Assembly: GCA_019117105.1 (NCBI GenBank) | Contig: DXAH01000029.1 | Location: forward strand, 1 to 48,458 | Direction of reading: 5' to 3' | Source: Duodenibacillus intestinigallinarum | GTDB lineage: Bacteria; Pseudomonadota; Gammaproteobacteria; Burkholderiales; Burkholderiaceae_F | Length of the DNA stretch: 48,458 bases | Shown: piece by piece, positions 27,791 to 35,542 of the stretch | How the letters are laid out: every line of letters starts with the position of its first letter | Position numbering within the stretch: the stretch's first letter is position 1 | The notes under the pieces: generated by a model | What the model was told of the DNA's origin: nothing | What the model saw: only the letters and a program-made list of their open reading frames with translations | Database searches by the model: none | Translations under genes and position numbers: made by a program

Positions 27791-29044
27791 ATGTCTGTTG
27801 AATCCGCCCGTACCGAAGAAAAGAAATACGAAGTGACGCCCGAAATCAAGGAGGCAATGGCCACGATTGCCCGCGGTACCGACACGCTTTTGATCGAAAG
27901 CGAATTGGAGCAGAAGCTGGCCCGCGCCAAGGCGACCGGCACCAAGTTGCGTTGCAAGCTCGGTCTGGATCCCACGGCTCCCGACATTCACGTCGGTCAC
28001 ACGGTGGTGCTCAATAAGCTTCGTCAGCTGCAGGATCTCGGCCACACGGTGATCTTCCTGATCGGTGACTTTACGGCCGCCATTGGCGATCCGACCGGCC
28101 GCAATACGACCCGTCCGCCGCTGTCGCCTGAACAGATTAAGGTCAACGCCGAAACCTATCTCGAACAGGCTGCTCACGTCATCGACATCGACAAGGCCGA
28201 AGTGCGCTGGAATTCCGAATGGTGCAACCAGTTGGGCGCTACGGGCCTCATTCAGCTTGCCAGCCGCTACACGGTGGCTCGATTGCTCGAACGCGACGAC
28301 TTTGCCAAGCGTTTTGCCGAACAGCTTCCGATTGCCGTGCACGAACTGATCTACCCCTTGATGCAGGGCTACGACTCGGTCGCTCTTCATGCCGATCTGG
28401 AACTCGGCGGTTCCGACCAGCGCTTCAACCTGCTTGTGGGCCGCGAACTGCAGCGCCAGTATGGCCAGGAACCGCAGTGCATCCTCACGATGCCCTTGTT
28501 GGTGGGCCTTGATGGCGTCAATAAGATGAGTAAGTCCAAGCACAACTACATCGGCATCACGGAAAGTGCCGATGAGATGTTCGGCAAGGTGATGAGCATT
28601 TCCGATACGCTCATGTGGGATTGGTACAACCTGCTGAGCCTCAAGAGCAACGCAGCGATCGCTGAACTCAAGAGCGAATGCGAAAACGGTCGCAATCCGC
28701 GTGATGCCAAGGTGTTGCTTGCCAAGGAAATCGTGGCGCGCTTTCATGACGACAAGGCGGCCGATGCGGCCGAAGCCGAATTTAACAACCGCTTCCGTGC
28801 TGGTGCCGTGCCTTCGGATATCCCGGAAGTCAACGTTGCCGCTCCCGACGGAGAAATCGGCATTGCCCGTCTCATCAAGGAAGCGGGTCTGTGCCCGAGT
28901 ACGGGTGAAGCCAACCGCAACATCGATCAGGGCGGCGTGCGCCTGGAAGGCGAACGCATTTCCGATCGCGGTCTCAAGGTAAAGCCGGGCACGTACACGC
29001 TGCAGGTCGGCAAGCGCCGTTGGGCCAAGGTGACGGTGGGTTAA
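27791..29044 (+). CDS. tyrS: Tyrosyl-tRNA synthetase
   Basis: Class I synthetase charging tRNA(Tyr). The 417-residue enzyme has the HIGH-type motif HVGH at 67-70 and KMSKS at 245-249, with a C-terminal S4 RNA-binding region (about 350-417) ending VGKRRWAKVTV. The KMSKS form, with length and spacing, fits the TyrZ-like branch rather than the enteric one, which has KFGKT. GGGAATT precedes the ATG. dtd starts directly after the stop, so the two form an operon that charges and proofreads tRNA. Confidence 0.96.
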   Translation: MSVESARTEEKKYEVTPEIKEAMATIARGTDTLLIESELEQKLARAKATGTKLRCKLGLDPTAPDIHVGHTVVLNKLRQLQDLGHTVIFLIGDFTAAIGDPTGRNTTRPPLSPEQIKVNAETYLEQAAHVIDIDKAEVRWNSEWCNQLGATGLIQLASRYTVARLLERDDFAKRFAEQLPIAVHELIYPLMQGYDSVALHADLELGGSDQRFNLLVGRELQRQYGQEPQCILTMPLLVGLDGVNKMSKSKHNYIGITESADEMFGKVMSISDTLMWDWYNLLSLKSNAAIAELKSECENGRNPRDAKVLLAKEIVARFHDDKAADAAEAEFNNRFRAGAVPSDIPEVNVAAPDGEIGIARLIKEAGLCPSTGEANRNIDQGGVRLEGERISDRGLKVKPGTYTLQVGKRRWAKVTVG

Positions 29045-29482
29045 ATGATCGCGTTGTTGCAGCGCGTCGCGCAGGCCGGCGTGACAGTCGACGGGAAAAC
29101 CGTGGGTGAAGTCGGTCGCGGCCTGTGCATACTTGTCTGTGCCGTCAAGGGGGACACCGAAGAGAAGGCTCGAGCCTTGGCGCAGAAAGTGTTGCGCTAC
29201 CGTATTTTTGAGGATGATGCCGGCAAGATGAATCGTTCTGTGTCGGATATCGTCGGCCAGTTGCTTTTGGTGTCGCAATTTACGCTTGCCGCCGACACCA
29301 GCCGAGGCAACCGTCCGAGCTTTACGCCGGCGGCCGCCCCCGAGGACGGAAAGCGACTCTTTGACATTTTTGTCGAGGAATGTGCGGCTTCCGGGCTGAA
29401 GACTGCGACAGGCATTTTCGGAGCGCACATGGTCGTTAACATCGTCAACGACGGACCGGTGACCATTTGGCTCGAGAACTAA
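29045..29482 (+). CDS. dtd: D-aminoacyl-tRNA deacylase
   Basis: Removes D-amino acids, notably D-tyrosine, and glycine mischarged on tRNA(Ala). The 145-residue protein has the substrate-pocket motif LVSQFTLAADTSRGNRPSF, including SQFT, and the cross-subunit Gly-Pro motif near the end in NDGPVTIWLEN. It begins at the base after the tyrS stop, which matches its role with the tyrosine system. Confidence 0.97.
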   Translation: MIALLQRVAQAGVTVDGKTVGEVGRGLCILVCAVKGDTEEKARALAQKVLRYRIFEDDAGKMNRSVSDIVGQLLLVSQFTLAADTSRGNRPSFTPAAAPEDGKRLFDIFVEECAASGLKTATGIFGAHMVVNIVNDGPVTIWLEN

Positions 29483-29507
29483 GAGCCGAAAAATCTGCTT
29501 TGTACGG

Positions 29508-29561
29508 AAAGACTTCCGAGTTGCTCGAGGATCGTCGGGCGGTTGACTCGGAGGTCTTTTT
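29508..29561 (+). terminator. Intrinsic terminator of tyrS-dtd
   Basis: Thirteen-base arms AAGACTTCCGAGT and ACTCGGAGGTCTT (one G-U pair), with a long loop that pairs partly, followed by TTTTTG. Confidence 0.78.
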
Positions 29562-29589
29562 GTTTTTGGTGTCGTGTACGGACATCAAA

Positions 29590-29928
29590 AGTTGGAAGGA
29601 GGAAGCTTTTTCTTCTAAGTTTTGGAGGGAAAGTTGGAAGAAAACCTGGAAGGTTGCAGGCTTTTTTTAATGTGCTGATATTAAAGAAATATTTTTTCTT
29701 CCAAGTTCGATAGAACTGGACGCATTATTGGAAGAAAGTTGGAAGGAAAGAGAGGGATTGTTGACGCGAGCTCAAATTGAGGAGCAACTTGCCATTCCTC
29801 GTATAACCACAAACTATTGGCTGAATAAGCTAAAGGACAAGCAGCAGATCATCCGGGAAGGTTCCGGCAGAAACACTCGCTATGTGGTTTGCCTGCCCGA
29901 ATCAGAAAAGCCGCCGGTGGAAGATTGA
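29590..29928 (+). pseudogene. Decayed C-terminus of a winged-helix regulator with SWKE repeats
   Basis: One frame reads SWKE, then FWRE-SWKK-TWKV as three consecutive 12-bp units (29620-29655), an in-frame TAA at 29668, and later EESWKERE followed by a winged-helix domain (about 29758-29890). That domain (LLTRAQIEEQLAI ... IIREGSGRNTRYV) aligns with the tail of the AlbA_2 protein at 4715 (ITRADVMQILGL ... LIREGDRRTSTYR). There is no upstream AlbA_2 or ATPase part, and the dtd terminator lies just before, so it looks like a gene end left by deletion. A short functional protein from the TTG at 29761, with GAGAGGG ahead, is possible but less likely. Confidence 0.6.
29620..29655 (+). repeat. Three tandem 12-bp repeats encoding (F/S/T)W(K/R)x
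   Basis: Units start at 29620, 29632 and 29644, each with TGGA at its centre. Related single copies occur at 29590 (AGTTGGAAGGAG) and 29737 (AGTTGGAAGGAA). The reading frame is kept across all copies. Confidence 0.65.
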
Positions 29929-29970
29929 CTGAAAGGTCACAATTTCCGGCAGTTTGCTTTGGGCAAAAAA

Positions 29971-30040
29971 TGAGCGGCAGTTCACAAAGTAAATGCCGCT
30001 CGGGAGGAAAATTGCACCCGTTTCGCAACGGAAGCGGGTG
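29971..30040 (-). terminator. Double terminator after the EF-G-like gene
   Basis: Two hairpins in series on the minus strand: 30015-30040 (10-bp arms with one G-U pair, CACCCG outer) and 29972-30001 (8-bp arms GAGCGGCA/TGCCGCTC). The second is followed by ATTTTTTG and is the stronger terminator. Confidence 0.82.
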
Positions 30041-30054
30041 TTTGTGAGAGTTGG

Positions 30055-32103
30055 TTAGTCTTCTTCGGCCTTAAGACTGAACTTGGAGGCAAGTTCGGCC
30101 TGCTTCTGGGACGGAACGGGTTGATAGCCCGACAGATCCATCGAGAAGGCGCCGGCGCCCTGCGTGAGGGCATGCAGACGCGTAGCGTAATTTTCCAGTT
30201 CAGCCAGAGGAACCTGAGCGCGGATTTCCATCATGCCGCCCGGGAGATTATCCGTGCCGACAATCTGGCCGCGACGGCTTGCGAGGTCGCCGGTGATGTC
30301 GCCCATGTAGCCGTCGGGAGCCGTGATGATCATTTCCACGATCGGTTCGAGCACCTGGGGCGAGGCCTTGGCAAGCGCATCGAGCATGGCCTTGCGGCCT
30401 GCCGAAACGAAGGCCACTTCCTTGGAATCCACTGGGTGGTACTTGCCGTCGTAGACCGTTACCTTGATGTCTTCGATCGGGTAACCGGCAACGAAGCCCG
30501 TGGCGAGCACTTCGCGCACGCCCTTTTCCACGGCCGGGATCAGGTTGAACGGAATGGCGCCGCCCTTGACTTCATCGGCAAAGACAAAGCCTTCGCCGCG
30601 CGGCAGCGGCTCGACGCGCAGATAGACTTCACCGAACTGACCGGCACCGCCCGTTTGCTTCTTGTGACGAGCATGGCCTTCGGCCGAACCCGAAATCGTT
30701 TCGCGGTAGGGTACGGACGGCGTCTTGGTCGTCACTTCAAGCTTGAACTGTTCCTTCATGCGTTCGAGCACCGTACGCACATGCATTTCCGTCAGACCGC
30801 GCAGCACCGTTTCGTTCAGAACGACGTCGTGGTCGACCGAAAGCGTCGGATCTTCAGCAAGCATCTTGCCGAGCACTTCGCTCATGCGGCCTTCGTCGCC
30901 GCGGCGGGCCGGAGCGATCGCCAAGCCGAGCATGGGCTTGGGGAAGGGCAGAGGCCGCATGCGGATGTCGAGGTTCGGGTCGGAATGCAGGATGCAACCG
31001 TAGGTGAGTTCGTCGATCTTGTTGAGAGCGCCGATGTCGCCGGGGTGCAGTTCGTCGGTTTCAAACGTGTTTTTGCCCTGCAGAATCAACGGACGGGCAG
31101 CCTTGATGGGCTTCTTGTTGTCGTTGACGTACAGAGTGGAACCGGCAGTGATGCAACCCTGATGTACGCGGAAGACGCCGATCTTGCCGACGAACGGGTC
31201 GCTCACGACCTTGAAGACGTGAGCCACAACGGGCAGAGTCTTGTCGGGCTGAGTCTGGTAGGGAGCGCCTTCCTTGTCGATGAACTGAGCATCGTTGGCT
31301 TCGCTCGGAGAGGGCAGGTGGCGGATGATCACCTTCATGAAGTCGCGAATGCCGATGAGGTTCTTCGCAGAGGTGAAGCACACCGGAATGACGTGGGCTT
31401 CGCGCAGGGCTTTCGTCACGGGGCCGTGAAGAGTGGAGGGATCCACATCGCCTTCTTCGAGATATTTTTCCATCGTTTCGTCGTCGACTTCGACGACGCG
31501 TTCGATGAAGGCGCGGTGAACGTCGCTCACCGTCATGATGTCACTTTCGCCCGAATCCTTGTCAAAGCAGTCGATGACACGGGTGCAGCCCTTGGTGGGA
31601 AGGTTGATCGGCAGAACGCCGTCGCCGAAGGCTTCCTTGAGTTCGTCAAGAAGTTCATGAAGGTTGATGTCGGGAGCGTCGATCTTGTTGACCACGATCA
31701 CGCGGCACAGACCGCGTTCTTCAGCCCATTGCATCATGCGGCGCGTCATCAGTTCGATGCCCTTGGTGGCATCGACCACCACGGCAACGGACTTGACGGC
31801 ATCGAGAGCGGACAGTGCCTGACCGACGTAATCGGGGCCCCCCGGAGTGTCAATGACGTGAATGCGCACCGGGGTCAGGTCGGGCATAGCGGTGTCGATG
31901 TGCGCTACGGCCATACGAAGCGAGTGACCGACCGCCTTTTCCTGCGGATCGTTGTCGCAAACGGTATTGCCGCGTTCGACGGAGCCGGCTTCAGCGATGG
32001 CGCCGGTACGAACCAGCATAGCTTCGACAAGACTCGTCTTGCCCGAAGCGCTGTGCCCGACCAAAGCTACAGTACGAAGGTTTTCGGTAAGGTAATTGGA
32101 CAT
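30055..32103 (-). CDS. Elongation factor G-like GTPase (EF-G2 type)
   Basis: A 682-residue translational GTPase with EF-G domain order: G domain (1-270), domain II (about 290-380), III (about 385-465), IV (about 470-590) and V (about 595-670). The P-loop is GHSASGKT at 16-23 and the base-recognition motif NKID at 139-142. Two catalytic elements differ from EF-G: the switch II motif is DTPGG at 85-89 where EF-G has DTPGH, so the GTPase-activating histidine is missing, and switch I lacks RGIT. This matches the EF-G-like/EF-G2 group rather than the housekeeping fusA, and no rpsL-rpsG-tuf neighbours are present. GAAGGAGGG lies ahead of the ATG. Its role is unsettled. Confidence 0.87.
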   Translation of the reverse strand: MSNYLTENLRTVALVGHSASGKTSLVEAMLVRTGAIAEAGSVERGNTVCDNDPQEKAVGHSLRMAVAHIDTAMPDLTPVRIHVIDTPGGPDYVGQALSALDAVKSVAVVVDATKGIELMTRRMMQWAEERGLCRVIVVNKIDAPDINLHELLDELKEAFGDGVLPINLPTKGCTRVIDCFDKDSGESDIMTVSDVHRAFIERVVEVDDETMEKYLEEGDVDPSTLHGPVTKALREAHVIPVCFTSAKNLIGIRDFMKVIIRHLPSPSEANDAQFIDKEGAPYQTQPDKTLPVVAHVFKVVSDPFVGKIGVFRVHQGCITAGSTLYVNDNKKPIKAARPLILQGKNTFETDELHPGDIGALNKIDELTYGCILHSDPNLDIRMRPLPFPKPMLGLAIAPARRGDEGRMSEVLGKMLAEDPTLSVDHDVVLNETVLRGLTEMHVRTVLERMKEQFKLEVTTKTPSVPYRETISGSAEGHARHKKQTGGAGQFGEVYLRVEPLPRGEGFVFADEVKGGAIPFNLIPAVEKGVREVLATGFVAGYPIEDIKVTVYDGKYHPVDSKEVAFVSAGRKAMLDALAKASPQVLEPIVEMIITAPDGYMGDITGDLASRRGQIVGTDNLPGGMMEIRAQVPLAELENYATRLHALTQGAGAFSMDLSGYQPVPSQKQAELASKFSLKAEED

Positions 32104-32762
32104 CGCAGGCCCTCCTTCTTTCGTATGATGATCTCTGCATTTTGCTCCCGAGCGCGAGTAAAACTCAAGCCGATGACCTAAAGGAATGCGTGTCTTGACA
32201 AAACTGAAGACTCGGATTGCTGACGCGGCTCAAAACTTTGAGGTTTCTTTGCAATTGCACGGGACGATGTCAAAACGAAGACAAAAGTGAGCAAAATTCC
32301 TTAGGCTAGATGGCTAATTTTGCGTGCAAAACCGCGATTTCCTTGAGTTTTTGGGCTTCGGCGTGGTACTGTCCGACCTAGAGGGCCTCCCGCCGGCCCC
32401 TTTTGTCCGTAACGCTTGAACGCAATCGACACGATTCAAAATGATCCTCGCGGCAGTTTTTCAAAGCAACATCAGCGGATACGCTTTTCCAGCGCGTCGC
32501 GATGACTGCCGCGTGGCTCGAGCGCGCCAAGTGTAATCGGATAAAGAGACAGCTGCCGCGCAGCATCGGCGGAAAGGAAAATTCCGTCGAGGGCATTGTG
32601 AGGACACTGTAGCGGAGGGAGATCGACAAAAGTCTTGCCTCCGCTTGTGTTTTCTGCATGCTTGGCTTCTTAACGGAAGCCTGTGCACGAGGAGCTGCCA
32701 ACCCCCAGGTACAAACGATTTCGACAGAAAATGCCCGAGATCGGACAACAAGGAAGAACCAA
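32104..32762. other. 659-base divergent intergenic region with a structured leader
   Basis: No gene was recognised. It holds several inverted repeats. GCAAAATT (32291-32298) pairs with AATTTTGC (32316-32323). AGCGGAGG (32611-32618) pairs with CCTCCGCT (32638-32645), with an inner GAC/GTC pair and TGTGTTTTC after it. GGCTTC (32664-32669) pairs with GAAGCC (32676-32681). The last two lie within 155 bases upstream of the membrane-protein gene at 32763 and could be a leader regulatory element. No riboswitch class was recognised and no convincing promoter was found. Confidence 0.4.
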
Positions 32763-33542
32763 ATGGACCTTATTAAAAACTGGAAGCTTCATCTGCTGGC
32801 GCTTCTGATCGTGATCGTCGCAGAATCGATCGGCATGAAGCGTTTTGATCTGATCATTTTCCTGCCGCTGTTCTATGCCCTGATCATCGGCGGCATCATC
32901 AGCTACCCCAACTTCAAGATTCTGAAGTTGCCCGAAATGGAGCGCGCTTCCCGTGTTCTTTCCGTGGGCATGCTCATTTTGGTGACCAAGCTCGGTTTGG
33001 ACATTGGTCCGAACCTGGAACAGCTCGCCAATTCTTCTTTGGCATTGCTCGTTCAGGAATTCGGTCACTTCTTCGGCACGCTCGTCTTCGGCCTGCCCGT
33101 GGCCTTCCTCGTCGGCATGAAGCGTGAAGCCATCGGCGCGTGCTACTCCATTGACCGCGAACCCAATATCGCCATTATTGCCGAGCGCTACGGGCTTGAC
33201 TCGCCCGAAGGGCGCGGCGTGATGGGCATGTACATCTGCGGTACTGTCTTCGGTGCACTTTGGGTTTCGATTCTTGCAGGCGTCATTGCTCAGATGGGCA
33301 TCTTCCATCCGCACGCTCTTGCTATGGGTGCCGGCATTGGCAGTGCTTCCATGATGGCTGCTTCCACCGCATCCATTATTGCTTCTCACCCCGAATGGGC
33401 TGAAACGGTGCAGGCCTACGCGGCTGCCGCCAACCTGCTCACCACCGTTCTGGGTATTTACTTTGCGCTCTTCATCTCGCTGCCGGTGACTGTCAAGGTC
33501 TACGGCTGGATGGATTCGCTGCGCTCCAAAAAAGCGGCTTGA
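32763..33542 (+). CDS. DUF3100-like multi-spanning membrane protein
   Basis: A 259-residue inner-membrane protein with about seven or eight hydrophobic segments, matching what I recall of DUF3100 proteins. Notable conserved-looking loops are TKLGLDIGPNLEQL (about 79-92), SIDREPNIAIIAERYGLDSPEGRG and GAGIGSASMMAAS, the last a small-residue stretch typical of a transport path. AAGGAAG precedes the ATG at 32763; an upstream in-frame start at 32658 has no such site and adds no membrane segment. It is followed after 50 bases by a second membrane protein and then an M20 hydrolase. The function is unknown; import of the hydrolase substrate is an inference. Confidence 0.72.
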   Translation: MDLIKNWKLHLLALLIVIVAESIGMKRFDLIIFLPLFYALIIGGIISYPNFKILKLPEMERASRVLSVGMLILVTKLGLDIGPNLEQLANSSLALLVQEFGHFFGTLVFGLPVAFLVGMKREAIGACYSIDREPNIAIIAERYGLDSPEGRGVMGMYICGTVFGALWVSILAGVIAQMGIFHPHALAMGAGIGSASMMAASTASIIASHPEWAETVQAYAAAANLLTTVLGIYFALFISLPVTVKVYGWMDSLRSKKAA

Positions 33543-33592
33543 CGAATCGGGAACGTAACAACTAAGACTGCAAAGTTAAAGAGAGAAAGATC

Positions 33593-34057
33593 ATGATGAA
33601 AATTTTGAATGAAATGAAGGATATGGTTTTTATCCTTCTGGTGACGGGTGTTTTCAGCTGGGTAGCCAACCTCATCAACATCCATCCGGATCTCGGTGCC
33701 AGCGCCATCGGTGTTTTCCTTCTGGTCGTGCTGGCTTCCATCGGCATCTTTATTTCGAAGCTTCCGGGCTTCCACAAGCTTCCGATGGTGTTCTGGGTTT
33801 CGATCGTGGCCGTGATGGTGTCCATTCCGGGCTTCCCGGGCGGTGACGTTGTGATCAGTTACACCAAGCAGGTGAGCTTCCTTGCGTTGACCACGCCGCT
33901 GCTTGCCTACGCCGGTCTCTCGGTGGGCAAGGATATGGAAGCTTTCAAGGCGCTTTCCTGGCGAATCATTCCCGTGGCATTGGCCGTGGCTGCCGGCAGC
34001 TTCATTTGTGCAACGGTTCTGGCTGAAATCATGTTGGGCCTCGAAGGTGTATTCTGA
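33593..34057 (+). CDS. Small multi-spanning membrane protein, probable partner of the DUF3100-like protein
   Basis: A 154-residue protein with five hydrophobic segments (about 12-28, 38-60, 66-84, 96-118, 127-150). The segment TTPLLAYAGLSVGKDMEAFKAL resembles in pattern the LVTKLGLDIGPNLEQL segment of its neighbour, suggesting that the two are related halves of one transporter. Sizes (259 and 154) recall two-subunit carriers such as MadM/MadL or LrgB/LrgA, although no homology to these is claimed. Start may be the ATG at 33593 or 33596; GAGAGAAAG lies ahead. Confidence 0.7.
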   Translation: MMKILNEMKDMVFILLVTGVFSWVANLINIHPDLGASAIGVFLLVVLASIGIFISKLPGFHKLPMVFWVSIVAVMVSIPGFPGGDVVISYTKQVSFLALTTPLLAYAGLSVGKDMEAFKALSWRIIPVALAVAAGSFICATVLAEIMLGLEGVF

Positions 34058-34072
34058 CGCCTAGTAATGCGC

Positions 34073-34120
34073 AGGCGAGCTCCAGCGGCTTGTGCGCCGT
34101 CTGAAGGGCTCGCCTTTTTT
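34073..34120 (+). terminator. Terminator between the membrane pair and the M20 gene
   Basis: AGGCGAGC (34073-34080) pairs with GCTCGCCT (34108-34115) around a structured loop, followed by a run of six T. It lies only 26 bases before the hydrolase start, so read-through or a separate promoter is needed for that gene. Confidence 0.75.
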
Positions 34121-34146
34121 GTTGAACTTTTACGCTTAGAAACATC

Positions 34147-35463
34147 ATGAGTAAGGAAGATCTCAAGCGCCGCGTGTGCGAAGCCATTCGTGCGCGTCGT
34201 GCCGACATCAAGGCTGTAGCCGAAAGCGTTTTTGCCGAACCCGAATTGGGCTTTAAGGAAACGAAGACATCCGACAAAATCAAGGCAGAGTTTGAAAAGC
34301 TCGGCCTGTCGTGCGAAACCGGCTGGGGCATCACGGGCGTTCGCGCCCGCATGAAGGGCAAGAAGAGCAAGAAGACGGTGGCGCTTCTGGGCGAACTTGA
34401 CGCCATCATCTGCCGCGACCATCCTCATGCCGATCCCAAAACCGGGGCGGCGCACTGCTGCGGTCACCACGTGCAGCTTGCCAATATGCTCGCCGTCGGC
34501 ATGGCCTTTAAGGACGCCGGCATCATGGACGAACTCGACGGCGACCTGATGCTCTTTGCTGTTCCGGCTGAAGAGTATGTCGAAATTGACTTCCGCAACG
34601 GCCTGCGTGAAAAGGGTGACCTGCGTTATCTCGGCGGCAAGCAGCAACTGATTGCCGAAGGCGCTTTCGACGGCATTGATATCGCCATGCAGATGCACGC
34701 CAACATCACAAACGATCCGCATGGCTTCTATGATCTGGGCGGCAGCTGCAATGGCTTTGTCGGAAAGCTTATGACCTATCGCGGACGTGCGGCTCACGCT
34801 GCGGGCGCGCCCGACAAGGGTATCAATGCGCTCAACGCCGCCATGATGGGCGTGATGGGCGTCAATGCCATCCGCGAACGTTTCCGCGAAGACGACTTCG
34901 TGCGCTTTCATCCGATCATCAACTCGGGCGGCGATCTGGTGAACGTAATTCCCGATTACGTCACGATGGAAAGCTACACGCGTGCAGCCAATGTGGATGC
35001 ACTGCTTCGCTACAACACCGACATCAACCGTGCACTGCGTGCGGGTGCCGATGCCGTGGGGGCGACCTGTGAACTGCAGGACCTGCCGGGTTACCTGCCG
35101 TTGCGTCCTGACGAAAATCTGCGCAACGTGTTGCGCGACAATGCCGTGGCGCTTTTCGGTGAAGAACACGTGGCCGTCGGCGCACACAATGCCGGCAGTA
35201 CCGAAATGGGCGACGTCTCGCATCTGATTCCGGTCGTACATCCGTGGGTGGGTTGCGCCAAGGGTGTTTTGCACGGTGCCAATTTCGTTCTCGACAACGA
35301 AGAAGTGGCCTACGAAAAGTCGCCCGAAGTGCTAGCCATGACAATCATTGATCTTTTGTACGACGATGCGAAGAAGGCTGAAGAAATTTGCGCCAACTTC
35401 AAACCTGTCTTTACGAAGGAAACGTACTGCGAATTCCAGGACAAGATCGCATCCGGTCAGTGA
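34147..35463 (+). CDS. M20-family amidohydrolase (AbgB/IAA-amino acid hydrolase-like)
   Basis: A 438-residue zinc aminoacylase-type hydrolase that would release an amino acid or acyl group from an amide. Metal-binding motifs are GELDAI (about 80-85), HCCGHH (about 102-107), the Glu pair in VPAEEY, and the histidines in MQMHAN and near the end. The dimerisation or lid domain carries RAAHAAGAPDKGINALNAA. The C-terminal GSTEMGDVSHLIP matches the AbgB-like branch, whose known substrates include p-aminobenzoyl-glutamate. No signal peptide is present, so it acts in the cytoplasm, which suits a role after uptake by the two membrane proteins upstream. Confidence 0.86.
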   Translation: MSKEDLKRRVCEAIRARRADIKAVAESVFAEPELGFKETKTSDKIKAEFEKLGLSCETGWGITGVRARMKGKKSKKTVALLGELDAIICRDHPHADPKTGAAHCCGHHVQLANMLAVGMAFKDAGIMDELDGDLMLFAVPAEEYVEIDFRNGLREKGDLRYLGGKQQLIAEGAFDGIDIAMQMHANITNDPHGFYDLGGSCNGFVGKLMTYRGRAAHAAGAPDKGINALNAAMMGVMGVNAIRERFREDDFVRFHPIINSGGDLVNVIPDYVTMESYTRAANVDALLRYNTDINRALRAGADAVGATCELQDLPGYLPLRPDENLRNVLRDNAVALFGEEHVAVGAHNAGSTEMGDVSHLIPVVHPWVGCAKGVLHGANFVLDNEEVAYEKSPEVLAMTIIDLLYDDAKKAEEICANFKPVFTKETYCEFQDKIASGQ

Positions 35464-35493
35464 TTTTCGACAGTCCTGAAATCTGAAAAAAAG

Positions 35494-35529
35494 AACGCGG
35501 AAGGAGGCGAATGCTCTTCCGCGTTTTTT
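35494..35529. terminator. Bidirectional terminator between the M20 gene and the phosphodiesterase gene
   Basis: AACGCGGAAG (35494-35503) and CTTCCGCGTT (35516-35525) form a perfect 10-bp stem, flanked by an A run before it and eight T after it. Confidence 0.92.
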
Positions 35530-35542
35530 TTCAGAACTGGAC

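Noticed and set aside
27530..29428. A 632-codon open frame on the minus strand opposite tyrS and dtd
   Set aside because: It mirrors two well-conserved genes, has no recognisable domain, and arises from the GC-rich codon pattern of the opposite strand.
29467..29670. Reading the frame at 29467-29670 as a whole small gene
   Set aside because: Its first part overlaps the dtd end and runs through the terminator; only the W-K repeat part appears meaningful, as part of the decayed gene.
29590..29750. SWKE repeats as a CRISPR array
   Set aside because: Repeats are 12 bp, in frame with coding sequence, and have no spacers of constant length.
30121..32181. A 686-codon open frame on the plus strand opposite the EF-G-like gene
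   Set aside because: It is His/Val/Asp-rich, has no family resemblance, and is fully explained as the antisense of the GTPase gene.
32195..32223. TTGACA at 32195 as a promoter for the DUF3100-like operon
   Set aside because: The hexamer 17 bases downstream (TGCTGA) is a poor -10, and the site is more than 500 bases from the gene.
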